Of a stretch of DNA of 39,441 nucleotides, positions 8,779-17,989 are shown one piece after another. The notes beneath the pieces were generated by a model that was not told the origin of the DNA, made no database searches, and saw only the letters and a program-made list of their open reading frames with translations. Numbering within the stretch: the stretch's first letter is position 1; each line of letters starts with the position of its first letter. This stretch comes from an uncultured bacterium (GTDB lineage: Bacteria; Patescibacteriota; Minisyncoccia; Phycocordibacterales; GWA1-40-21), in assembly GCA_903850545.1 (NCBI GenBank), contig CAINLW010000013.1, forward strand, positions 1 through 39,441. Reading direction: 5' to 3'. The position numbers were made by a program, and so were the translations under genes.

Positions 8779-10632
8779 ATGATAAACACAAACAAAATAA
8801 AAGTGTTGCTTTTTTCTTTTTTATTATTAATATCTTTCACCACGTTTTCCAACGCAACAGAAATTATTTTAAATCCAACATATTCCACAAGTACAAATCA
8901 GTACACATCGGTCACAGCTGAATCAGTTTTTACAAGAAACTTAACTGTAGGGTCTTATGGAAAAGATGTAATGGCACTTAAAAAAATACTTGGGTACGAA
9001 TTCGTTTATAGTACTGTAGATACATCTCCAACCTTTACATCAAACACAGCGAGTTTAGTAAAACAATTTCAAGAAAAATACGCTACAGAAATACTTATTC
9101 CAAACGGTTTATCTGCTGGAACAGGATATGTTGGATTATCAACAATAAAAAAATTAGACACTTTAGCAAATAATTATTATATAAAACTTGATATTTTTAC
9201 TCTCCCAACGATCAGTACAGTAAAAAACATTTTTGCTACTACATTAGTGCTTGGCTCAACAGGGGATGATGTTTCATTACTAAAAGTTGTATTAAACTCA
9301 GACAAAGATACCAAAATTATTTCAAACTCAACCATAGAAACAGATATTTTCGATTCTGCAATAGAACTAGCCGTAATAAAATTTCAAGAAAAATATATAA
9401 ATGAAATTTTGATACCATCTGGATTAACAAAAGGAACTGGAATAGTTGGACCTTCTACAAGAAAGAAACTTGATGCAATAATTAATAGTATATTGAATCC
9501 ATCAAAAGCAACAAGTACCTCCGCCACAAGCACCAATTCTACTTCGACACAATCGACAAATAGCCAAATACAAAACATAATTAATAAAGTTGTTCCAGCT
9601 GTTGTCGTTTACCCAATTCCTGGCAAACCAGATTCTGTGGCACCAACAATCACCGTTACAGCAAGTCCAGAAAAGGTCACAAAAGGACAACCAGCGACTT
9701 TATCTTGGAGAGCGGACAACGCAATAGATAAATGTAAAATATCATTTAAAGACTCTTCTGGGTCAACCTTAAGCGGAACAATAGATACTACTGGCAATAA
9801 ATCTACCGGTTCGATTAGTACAACAACAACATTTACAATCGTCTGCTACAACAAATATGGTATTCCGGGAAGTAAAAATATTTTAGTGCAAGTAATAGAC
9901 CCAAATGCAACAAAAAATCTATCTCTTTCTAAAATAGCATCCATTGTTTCAATAAGCCCTTTGTTTGTAAATAGAGGGGGGATTGTAAAAATTATAGGAA
10001 CAGATTTTCTTACATCAAACAATGTTTATTTTGATGGAACAATTGTAGATAAAAGTTTAATTATTAATCAAAGCAGTACTTCAATATCTTTCAAAATTCC
10101 TGAATATAAATACTGTGCATCAGGCAATTGTCCTATCTCTTCAAAAGATACTGTGATTGAAACCGGGGGTAAAAAAATAGTTCAAGTCGCCAACTTAAAC
10201 GGCTTCAGTAATGATTATTACTACGTACTTCCAAGCAAAACCCTTGTTATAAAAGGAACTCCTATAACAATCTACACTCCACCTACGTTTGCTTTAACTT
10301 CTGTAAAACCTGTGTCGGGTAATAGAGGAGATACCATCACTCTCACGGGTTCTAGTTTTTCATCCGATTCTATAGTTCTTTTTGGCGGATTTAAAGTTGC
10401 AGATAATTTAATTGTTTCAAAAAATAGCACTGCAATTTCCTTTAAAGTTCCTTCTTTCCAAATGGGCTGTACTGAACCCTTATATGAAGTCTGTCCAAAG
10501 CTTCCTTTGGTAGGGAGTGGCACAATAATTGAAACTGGAGGTATTAAAAATATTTCTGTAATGAATACCTTAAGTAAAGCGACTACGACTTCAGTTATTT
10601 TTACACTGCCGAGCAAAAAATTCACTTATTAA
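8779..10632 (+). CDS. secreted protein with two peptidoglycan-binding-like domains and two IPT/TIG-like domains
   Basis: Signal peptide; two copies of VKQFQEKYATEILIPNGLSAGTGYVGLSTIKKLD / VIKFQEKYINEILIPSGLTKGTGIVGPSTRKKLD; ISPLFVNRGGIVKIIGTDF, VKPVSGNRGDTITLTGSSF. Confidence 0.85.
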   Translation: MINTNKIKVLLFSFLLLISFTTFSNATEIILNPTYSTSTNQYTSVTAESVFTRNLTVGSYGKDVMALKKILGYEFVYSTVDTSPTFTSNTASLVKQFQEKYATEILIPNGLSAGTGYVGLSTIKKLDTLANNYYIKLDIFTLPTISTVKNIFATTLVLGSTGDDVSLLKVVLNSDKDTKIISNSTIETDIFDSAIELAVIKFQEKYINEILIPSGLTKGTGIVGPSTRKKLDAIINSILNPSKATSTSATSTNSTSTQSTNSQIQNIINKVVPAVVVYPIPGKPDSVAPTITVTASPEKVTKGQPATLSWRADNAIDKCKISFKDSSGSTLSGTIDTTGNKSTGSISTTTTFTIVCYNKYGIPGSKNILVQVIDPNATKNLSLSKIASIVSISPLFVNRGGIVKIIGTDFLTSNNVYFDGTIVDKSLIINQSSTSISFKIPEYKYCASGNCPISSKDTVIETGGKKIVQVANLNGFSNDYYYVLPSKTLVIKGTPITIYTPPTFALTSVKPVSGNRGDTITLTGSSFSSDSIVLFGGFKVADNLIVSKNSTAISFKVPSFQMGCTEPLYEVCPKLPLVGSGTIIETGGIKNISVMNTLSKATTTSVIFTLPSKKFTY

Positions 10633-10696
10633 GGTTTTTGATTTCTTAATTAAAAATTAGTGTGGTATAATTTAAAATACGAAAATTAAAGTAAAT

Positions 10697-10742
10697 ATAC
10701 GAATCAACGAATCATGCGAATGATACGAATGGCTACGAATAA
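10697..10742 (+). repeat. CGAAT-family degenerate short-period repeat
   Basis: CGAATCAACGAATCATGCGAATGATACGAATGGCTACGAAT. Confidence 0.8.
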
Positions 10743-10768
10743 TTAAATTAAAAAATCATAAAATACGA

Positions 10769-10807
10769 AGAGGCAAGACCTCAAATGCATGAGGAGGACT
10801 TGCCTCT
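10769..10807 (+). other. stable hairpin without U-tract, possible leader/attenuator RNA
   Basis: AGAGGCAAG a CCTC aaatgcat GAGG agga CTTGCCTCT. Confidence 0.5.
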
Positions 10808-10889
10808 AAAAACGACAATAATTAATTAGATTCATTTTTAAATTTTAAACTATATTTTTATTCTTTACTTTTTTATTTTTTAACTTCCT

Positions 10890-11867
10890 ATGATCGACAA
10901 AAAATATTTGCCATCAAAAAAATTCGTAACAGCTCTCTCTGTTGCTGTTGTTATTATCTGTATTGTTGTTGTAATAAGTTATTGGAAGCCAAGAACAACT
11001 TCCTTTTTAAACAGTAACTTATCGGCAACAAACACCTCAGCAGTTGTAAATATTGATTCGGATAATGATGGCCTCCCAGATTGGAAGGAAAATTTGTATG
11101 GAACTGATCCTAAAAAAGCCGACACGGATACTGACGGCACTTCAGATTTTGATGAAATCGCTCTAAACAGAGACCCATTAAAAGCAAATACTGCACCAAA
11201 AGGGCAAGAGGCAAACGACAAGATAGACCTAGCAATAATAGAAGAAAACAAAAAAGCGATGGAAGAGTATGAGAAATTAAACGAAATTGATAAATTTTCG
11301 CGTAATTTAATGTCAAATATTATTGCTTCACAACCAGTAAACGGTTCTATGAGTACAGACACTATAAACGAAATAGTCTCTAAATCCGTAGCAGAAATGC
11401 CTGAAAAAAGTTATGTGGGAATAACAAAGAGTACAGATTTAAACCTACAAACGACCGACAACACAAACTTGTCTAAAAATATGACGGCTTACTCAAAAAA
11501 CTTTTTCACTGCAACTCAAAAAATCATACCTGTTTTTGGTGCAGAACTAGAAATAATAAGTTTGTATGTTTCAGGTACTAGTAAAATAGTTAAACCTGCA
11601 ATGGCACAAGTTACTGATGTTTATCAAGAAGTGGTGAATGAATTGATTAAAATGCCAGTTCCTGTAGCTATAGGATATTATGATGTAAGTTATCATCTTA
11701 AAATAATAAATGATTTGGAAATGATGATAGCTATTGATAATAACATTGTAAATTCAGACAAAGAGTCTTTGTCTATCTTCTCTAATCTTTCAAAATACAA
11801 AGATATTACATCAAACCTTCTTTCGACGTTAACCACCGTAGACAATATTTTAAAAATACAAAGATAA
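10890..11867 (+). CDS. membrane-anchored protein with thrombospondin type-3-like Ca-binding repeats
   Basis: N-terminal TM; DSDNDGLPDWKENLYGTDPKKADTDTDGTSDFDEIALNRDP. Confidence 0.8.
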   Translation: MIDKKYLPSKKFVTALSVAVVIICIVVVISYWKPRTTSFLNSNLSATNTSAVVNIDSDNDGLPDWKENLYGTDPKKADTDTDGTSDFDEIALNRDPLKANTAPKGQEANDKIDLAIIEENKKAMEEYEKLNEIDKFSRNLMSNIIASQPVNGSMSTDTINEIVSKSVAEMPEKSYVGITKSTDLNLQTTDNTNLSKNMTAYSKNFFTATQKIIPVFGAELEIISLYVSGTSKIVKPAMAQVTDVYQEVVNELIKMPVPVAIGYYDVSYHLKIINDLEMMIAIDNNIVNSDKESLSIFSNLSKYKDITSNLLSTLTTVDNILKIQR

Positions 11868-11875
11868 AAGATAAA

Positions 11876-11922
11876 CATACGAATATATGAATTATGCGAA
11901 TAATACGACTGACTACTAATAA
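11876..11922 (+). repeat. CGAAT-family degenerate repeat (decayed)
   Basis: ATACGAATATATGAATTATGCGAATAATACGACTGACTACTAATAAATAC. Confidence 0.55.
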
Positions 11923-11997
11923 ATACAACAAACATAATAATTATTCTATTAGAAGTTTATATAATAAGTGATATAATAAACTGATTAATAAAAAAGG

Positions 11998-14070
11998 ATG
12001 AATTTTCAAAAAAGATTTACAAAAAAAATATTATTCTTACTTATCATTTCTATACTCTCATTAAATTTGAGTTTTTTTACAGTACCAAAAAAAGCAAGTG
12101 CTATTATAGGTATTGCTGATGTTAGTATTACCCATGATCCACTAGCTTTTTTTCAAGCTGCAGGAAAAATCGTATGGGATAAAGGTGATCAATATTTATG
12201 GAACCTTTTTAAAGCGTTGATGAGAAACGTAGCAAAAAAGATGATAAATAATATAACTCAAGCAACAGTAACTTGGATAAATGGGGGTATGAACGGTAAA
12301 CCTGCGTTTCAAGCTGATTTTCATAAATTTATGACAGGTCCTGGAGGAGTCAACGACCAAATTATGGGACAATTCTTTCAAGATGCCGGTTTAGGTTTTC
12401 TTTGTTCACCATTCCAGCTTCAGATAAAATTAGCCCTTCAACTTGGTTATGGTGCTGGTTTAAAAGAAAAAATCGGTTGTACCCTTACTGACATTGAGCA
12501 AAATATGAAAAACGGGGCTAGAAACAGCAGTATTAGTTTAGGCTTAGATGTAAATGGTAAAACTGTTAGTATGGGTGCAAGTAATTTTAAAAAGAATGGT
12601 GGGTGGAATGAATGGATAAAAGTAACACAAAATCCTCAAAACAATCCTGTCGGCGCATACCTTATTGCCAAAGAAGAATTGGACTCAAGAATAACAGTTG
12701 GAGGAGAAACGAAACAACTCGATTTTCTATCAGGTAGTGGCGCGCTAAGTTTTACTAAATGTGTAGATATATATTATGCTGCCGATAATGGTGGTGAAAT
12801 TACAAGATCCAAAGAATATGATCAAAATGGTGACAGACCTTTTCCTTCTCAGTCAAACGTACCTAATATAGCAACTCAATTTCAAAATTTCACAACTAAA
12901 CAAGATTGTAAAGTAAAAACTCCCGGTTCTGTAATTACTGGTGGTCTTAATAAAATAAGTGGTTCAGGTATTGATCAACTTGGTTTATCCGCCTCATTGT
13001 CTGATGGTATAGACGCCATACTAGGAGCTCTACTTAATTATGAAATGGGCAAACTACAAAAAGGAATTTTAGATAGTGGTCTTGCTAATAATAATGCGTA
13101 TAATTCTGCTTTAGACCTTTCTTCATCAAACGCGATGAATAATTATAATGCGGACCTATCAACCTTATATGATGAACAAAGAGATTGGAATAATACTGAC
13201 TGGACTAATCCAAGCACAATTCCGCAGCCTAAAATTCCAACTTTCGCTAATAGTGCATCAACAACACCCCTTCTTAATTACAATCCGTGCACAGGTGAAC
13301 CAATATTAAGTGGATCTGGAGCAGATGCTCATGGATGCTATCCATCGTCAGGATATTCATGGTGTGATTTAAAAAGTAGATGTATTCTTTCTTGTTTGGA
13401 AGGATGTACTACATCTACAATAACATCTGTAAACACGACACTGATAAGATACGATCAAACAACTGGATTCCCTATATATACCCCTCCAGTAATCAGTGGT
13501 AACACAAGCTATAATGGAAATGACTCCTTAAACCAAGCAAAAAATAACGCTACAACTCTTGTAAATTCTCTAAAAAAATCGGAATTAGCCTATCAAAATG
13601 ATTATTTGATTGCCAAAAACATACTCACTCAAGCTAAGGCTGTTTTTGCAACATCAAGCGTTTGCAATTCAAGTTACAATAAAACTGACTGCGTATTAAG
13701 ATCAATACTTATCAGATCAAATGTAATTACAAATATAGATGGAGCAAATGATTCAAACAGAACGATCGCCTCTATATTGTGGAATTTACCAGCAATAGAA
13801 AAGAAATTATCAGCTTCAAACGACAAAATAGAAATTTTGAACAAAGCATCTATGGACATAAGTGGTGCTGGCACAATACCTGCGATTCAAGACGCATTGA
13901 TTAAAGTTAATTCAACATCATTTGACTCAACTTCATTAAACACAACCATAGTAGACATCAGATCATGGCTTAGCGGAGTAGGGAAAATGTACAACACTTC
14001 GGTTTGCCCGATAGATTTGACACAAGTATTAAAGATAAATTCAGCGACGAGCACGGTAACTAGTTTGTAG
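11998..14070 (+). CDS. large secreted/envelope protein of the secretion cluster, unknown family
   Basis: 690-aa ORF with N-terminal signal/TM segment, co-directional with TrbL/VirB4 genes. Confidence 0.75.
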   Translation: MNFQKRFTKKILFLLIISILSLNLSFFTVPKKASAIIGIADVSITHDPLAFFQAAGKIVWDKGDQYLWNLFKALMRNVAKKMINNITQATVTWINGGMNGKPAFQADFHKFMTGPGGVNDQIMGQFFQDAGLGFLCSPFQLQIKLALQLGYGAGLKEKIGCTLTDIEQNMKNGARNSSISLGLDVNGKTVSMGASNFKKNGGWNEWIKVTQNPQNNPVGAYLIAKEELDSRITVGGETKQLDFLSGSGALSFTKCVDIYYAADNGGEITRSKEYDQNGDRPFPSQSNVPNIATQFQNFTTKQDCKVKTPGSVITGGLNKISGSGIDQLGLSASLSDGIDAILGALLNYEMGKLQKGILDSGLANNNAYNSALDLSSSNAMNNYNADLSTLYDEQRDWNNTDWTNPSTIPQPKIPTFANSASTTPLLNYNPCTGEPILSGSGADAHGCYPSSGYSWCDLKSRCILSCLEGCTTSTITSVNTTLIRYDQTTGFPIYTPPVISGNTSYNGNDSLNQAKNNATTLVNSLKKSELAYQNDYLIAKNILTQAKAVFATSSVCNSSYNKTDCVLRSILIRSNVITNIDGANDSNRTIASILWNLPAIEKKLSASNDKIEILNKASMDISGAGTIPAIQDALIKVNSTSFDSTSLNTTIVDIRSWLSGVGKMYNTSVCPIDLTQVLKINSATSTVTSL

Positions 14071-14197
14071 CTTATTAGAACATTAGCTTTTTAGAAAATA
14101 CAATAAAAAAGTTCTTTGGTTAGTAAGCTTGTTAGCTTTTTAGGAAATACATAGGTGCATTTCCTAAAAAGCTAAGAAGCTACAACCTACAACCTGT
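14067..14197. repeat. TAGCT-family heptad cluster with inverted arms
   Basis: TAGCTTATTAGAACATTAGCTTTTTAGAAAATACA ... GTTAGCTTTTTAGGAAAT-acataggtgc-ATTTCCTAAAAAGCTAAGAAGCTACAA. Confidence 0.75.
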
Positions 14198-14230
14198 TAA
14201 AAGATGTGTTATAATTTATTCGGTTAAAAA

Positions 14231-16570
14231 TTGCTATCAAAAAATTTAATTATGTATTGGCGAAAAATAAAAAATTCTTTAAAAGACTTCAGGATTTCCA
14301 AAAAATCTATCGCTATTATTTTCCCTGTAATCTCACTTCTTGTTTTTTTACCTTCTCATTTTGCACATGCAGATGCGTCAGATATGTGGAGCTTCTTCAC
14401 TGGTGGACTAAGTGGAATAATATCGACACTTCTTACAATAGTAATATTTCCGATTGTTGCTTTTTATGACTATATAACTGGGGTTATTCTTGATTTTTCT
14501 TTGAACTATTCAGTATATGGGAGTGGATTTACAATGATGGATGCCGGTATTAGAACTGTTTGGGTCCTTATGCGAGATACGGCAAATGTTGCCTTCATTT
14601 TCCTCTTACTTTATGCCGGAATAAAACAAATTTTATATCAGGAAGCATCAAAAAAGATATTATCAAGTATAGTAATCGCCGCTGTTTTAGTAAACTTCAG
14701 TATGTTTATTACAAGGGTTATGATTGATGCAAGTAACATGGTTGGAACTGCAATATATAATCAAATTAGTGGAGGGGCAGATAAAGGTGATGGTGTCGAT
14801 TTGAGCGGTTATATTATGACTGGCCTCCGTGTAGATTTTAAAACTGTTGTCTCTGAGATAAACATGAAAGATTTTTCAGCAAACCCAAATGACCCTGATC
14901 TTAGTAAAGCTCCTGAGGTATCTCATATGTTACTTAACACAATATTAATAATTATTAAATGCGTTGTTATTCTTTGGGTTTTTATTATACTTTCTGCGAT
15001 GCTTATTGGTAGATTTGTTATGCTTGTTTTGTTGCTGGCCACTTCTCCCATTGGATTTGTTGGTAATGCTCTTCCCATACTTAAAACGGCATCAACAGCT
15101 TGGTGGAAAAGTCTCACCGACCTGTGTTTAATGTTGCCAACTCTTATGTTTTTCTTATTACTAACAATTAGGCTTTCTGAAAACATACCACCAAAAGGCG
15201 GTGGTTTTGTTACAGATATTTTTTATTTCCTTCTCGTAGCTTTCTTATTATTTAAAACGGTAAGTGTCACAAAGAGTTTGAGTGGTCCTATGGGAGAATA
15301 CGCAAGCAAGATTGCTGGAGCTGCAACTGGACTTGCACTTTCTGCCGCCACTGGAGGAGTAGGTGCATTAGCAAGAACCACGATTGGAAGAGGTGCAACT
15401 GGTATTGCAGAAAGTAAGGCTGGGCAATGGCTTAAAGAAAGAGGTGCCAAAGGTGGTTTTGGTGGTGGTCTAGCAAACTTAACATTAAAAGGGGTAAAGG
15501 GTACAGCCAATGCTTCTTTTGATACAAGTAACATGGCCGCTGCTGGTTTGGGTCACCTCTCAAGTCTGGGCGGGGTTAGTAATATGATTGATAAAGGTCA
15601 TCTTTCTGGTAGTGGAAAATACGGAAAAGAAAGTGGATATTCTGGTATGCTTGAAGATAAAAAACTAAAAACAAAAATAAAAACAGCAGAGTATGAAAAA
15701 TACGCAGAAGATATGGAGAAAAAAGAAGCAGTAAAATATGATACTGAACTTGCAAAACTAAGAAGAGAGAAAGACAAAACTACAGATCCAGCAGAAATAG
15801 CGGGAATTGAAGCTAAAATTAAAGAAAAAGAAGCAGAAAAGAATAACAATACATCTTCAGGTATAGATAATCAGATTAAAACAGCAAAAGATGCTGAGGG
15901 ACAAAGAGTAAGAACCGAGATTAGAACAAAAAATAATTCTATCGGAGAAAAAAATGAAGAAAAGAAAAATATAATATCTTCCGCGACTATGGAAGGAGAT
16001 GCAAAAGTAAAACAAATAGAAGAAGAAAAAAAGAAAAAAAGAAAGGAAATGGAGGATCTAGCTCGCAAAGCTTTCCTTAAAGATGACCTTGTAGAAGCTA
16101 ACAGAATAGAAGGAGAAATAGATGGTGAATTGAAAAAAATCGATGATGATGGTAAGGCGGAATTAGAAGACATTAAAAAGAAAAAAGAGCAGAGTTTAGA
16201 AAAAATAAAAAAAGAAATTGATCAGCTTGAAAAAGAAAAAGGAGAAATAAAGAAAAAAACAGATTCTGAAATAGAAAAGGAGGTAGAAAACGAAATAAAA
16301 AATGGAGACAATGAAGAACATAAAAGAATTTTACAGAGAAGAGGAATTAGAAAAGATTATGCAGATAGTATAAGAAAAAAATGGTTTACTCTATTATCGC
16401 AAGCTGACAAGGATGAAATTGCTATGGTTGCAGAAAAAGGAACCGACAAAGAAAAGAAGAAATTATTAGAAGAATATTATGAACGAGCAAAAGCGAAAAG
16501 AAAAGAAAAATCTGATTATGATAAAGAACACCCTTCATCTTCATCTGAAACTCCTCCTTCGGCCCACTAA
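14231..16570 (+). CDS. TrbL/VirB6-like polytopic membrane protein with long charged coiled-coil C-terminal tail
   Basis: Multiple TM segments, TANVAFIFLLLYAGIKQIL, then K/E-rich tail (EEEKKKKRKEMEDLARKAF...). ORF-track start used; an in-frame ATG at 14252 (MYWRKIKNSL) is possible. Confidence 0.8.
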   Translation: MLSKNLIMYWRKIKNSLKDFRISKKSIAIIFPVISLLVFLPSHFAHADASDMWSFFTGGLSGIISTLLTIVIFPIVAFYDYITGVILDFSLNYSVYGSGFTMMDAGIRTVWVLMRDTANVAFIFLLLYAGIKQILYQEASKKILSSIVIAAVLVNFSMFITRVMIDASNMVGTAIYNQISGGADKGDGVDLSGYIMTGLRVDFKTVVSEINMKDFSANPNDPDLSKAPEVSHMLLNTILIIIKCVVILWVFIILSAMLIGRFVMLVLLLATSPIGFVGNALPILKTASTAWWKSLTDLCLMLPTLMFFLLLTIRLSENIPPKGGGFVTDIFYFLLVAFLLFKTVSVTKSLSGPMGEYASKIAGAATGLALSAATGGVGALARTTIGRGATGIAESKAGQWLKERGAKGGFGGGLANLTLKGVKGTANASFDTSNMAAAGLGHLSSLGGVSNMIDKGHLSGSGKYGKESGYSGMLEDKKLKTKIKTAEYEKYAEDMEKKEAVKYDTELAKLRREKDKTTDPAEIAGIEAKIKEKEAEKNNNTSSGIDNQIKTAKDAEGQRVRTEIRTKNNSIGEKNEEKKNIISSATMEGDAKVKQIEEEKKKKRKEMEDLARKAFLKDDLVEANRIEGEIDGELKKIDDDGKAELEDIKKKKEQSLEKIKKEIDQLEKEKGEIKKKTDSEIEKEVENEIKNGDNEEHKRILQRRGIRKDYADSIRKKWFTLLSQADKDEIAMVAEKGTDKEKKKLLEEYYERAKAKRKEKSDYDKEHPSSSSETPPSAH

Positions 16571-16590
16571 AAACAAACCTTTTAAAATAT

Positions 16591-17331
16591 ATGCAAGATG
16601 ATAACAAAGATTTAAAAGAATATTTAAAAACACTCCCTCTTGAACTTAGACAGGCTATTCTTTCTGTCGACTATCAAAAAAGATTGCAGGAAATTGTTAA
16701 AAACAATAAACTGATGATAGATCAGGCTGGAAAACTGGAAGGGGAAACAACCCTCGTTATTATTGGAATAGAACCTTTAGACAAATATGTTGAAAATCTT
16801 GTAAAGAATGTAGGTTTGTCTCGTATTCAAGCGCCTATTGTTGCTCACGATGTAAATGAACTAATTTTCAAAAATATTCGTACTTCATTAAAAAATATAA
16901 ACGATTCAATAGTTCAAGAAGAAGAGTATCAGAAAAGTAAAAAAGAAAATCCAACTCAAGAAAGTGTTCTTGCAGAAATAGAAAATCCCGAAACAATAAA
17001 AGGGGGTGGGGAAACTGTTTCGTTTAGTGCATTAAATTCAAAAGGGTCTCAAGTAGAAGAATATCCTGAGTTTGAAAATGAGCAAGTAGAAATAAGACCA
17101 AACACACTTCCGGAAAATATGCCCGAATCAGAAATAACGATTGTTCAAGGGCAAACGGCACACACAATTGAACCGTTTCATCAAAATGTTTCACCTGTTC
17201 AAAATATAGTTGAATCAAAAATGACAAATACGGTGGTTGTGCCAAAACAAACAATTGTTGTTGAAGAAAAAACAAAATTACCAGAAAAAACCATATCCTC
17301 AAATGACGTATATAGGGAAACGGTAGTTTGA
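16591..17331 (+). CDS. hypothetical protein
   Basis: MQDDNKDLKEYLKTLPLELRQAILSVDYQKRLQEI...; located in secretion operon. Confidence 0.75.
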   Translation: MQDDNKDLKEYLKTLPLELRQAILSVDYQKRLQEIVKNNKLMIDQAGKLEGETTLVIIGIEPLDKYVENLVKNVGLSRIQAPIVAHDVNELIFKNIRTSLKNINDSIVQEEEYQKSKKENPTQESVLAEIENPETIKGGGETVSFSALNSKGSQVEEYPEFENEQVEIRPNTLPENMPESEITIVQGQTAHTIEPFHQNVSPVQNIVESKMTNTVVVPKQTIVVEEKTKLPEKTISSNDVYRETVV

Positions 17332-17346
17332 TAAGGAAAACGACTC

Positions 17347-17424
17347 TGTCTTTGCGAGCGTAGCGAAGCAATCCAGATTAAATTCAATAATAACCTAGAT
17401 TGCTTCGCTACGCTCGCAAAGACA
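17347..17424. repeat. 27-bp perfect inverted repeat, REP/BIME-like
   Basis: TGTCTTTGCGAGCGTAGCGAAGCAATC (17347-17373) vs GATTGCTTCGCTACGCTCGCAAAGACA (17398-17424). Confidence 0.9.
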
Positions 17425-17462
17425 CAAAATAAAAAGAGGTTTAGTGACTGTAAATTACTTAA

Positions 17463-17557
17463 CCCCCGTGAAATATCCGCTTACAGCGGATTCCAGCAGT
17501 AGCTGGATTTCACAGGGTGGCGATTTTTATAGTCGTTACACTTCTTAAAAATCATTC
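17463..17557 (+). promoter_or_regulatory. structured 5' leader element, copy 1 (upstream of PrgI gene)
   Basis: Outer stem CCC-GTGAAAT...ATTTCAC-GGG; inner hairpins ATCCGCT/AGCGGAT and TCCAGC/GCTGGA; then GATTTTTA...TAAAAATC; same layout as 36753-36856 on the minus strand. Confidence 0.7.
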
Positions 17558-17989
17558 ATGCAATACCAAGTTCCACAATTTATTGAAGTTGAAGATAAAA
17601 TTGTTGGTCAGCTCACACTGAAACAGTTCTTATATTTGGCTGGGGGAATAGGAGGTTCTGTTGCCCTTTTTCTGTATGTACCTTACAAGCTAGTTTCAAT
17701 CCTTCTAATCTTACCCTTAGTGGTTTTTTCTTTAGCTTTAGCTTTCTACAAAATAAACAATAAACCTTTTATAGACACCGTACAAGCATCTTTTTATTAT
17801 TTTCTCAGTGATAAATTATATCTTTGGAAAAAAGTTGACAAAAAACCAATTTCTCAAATCATAGCGCAGGCACAAGGAATAAAATCGGCTATTAATGTAC
17901 CAAAAATGTCAGACAGCAAACTTAAAGATCTAACTTGGAGCCTTGATATTAAGGAAAGTTTGAATCCAGTCACAAGGCAAGAACCGTAG
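17558..17989 (+). CDS. PrgI family protein
   Basis: MQYQVPQFIEVEDKIVGQLTLKQFLYLAGGIGGSVALFLYV...; classic PrgI N-terminus. Confidence 0.9.
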   Translation: MQYQVPQFIEVEDKIVGQLTLKQFLYLAGGIGGSVALFLYVPYKLVSILLILPLVVFSLALAFYKINNKPFIDTVQASFYYFLSDKLYLWKKVDKKPISQIIAQAQGIKSAINVPKMSDSKLKDLTWSLDIKESLNPVTRQEP

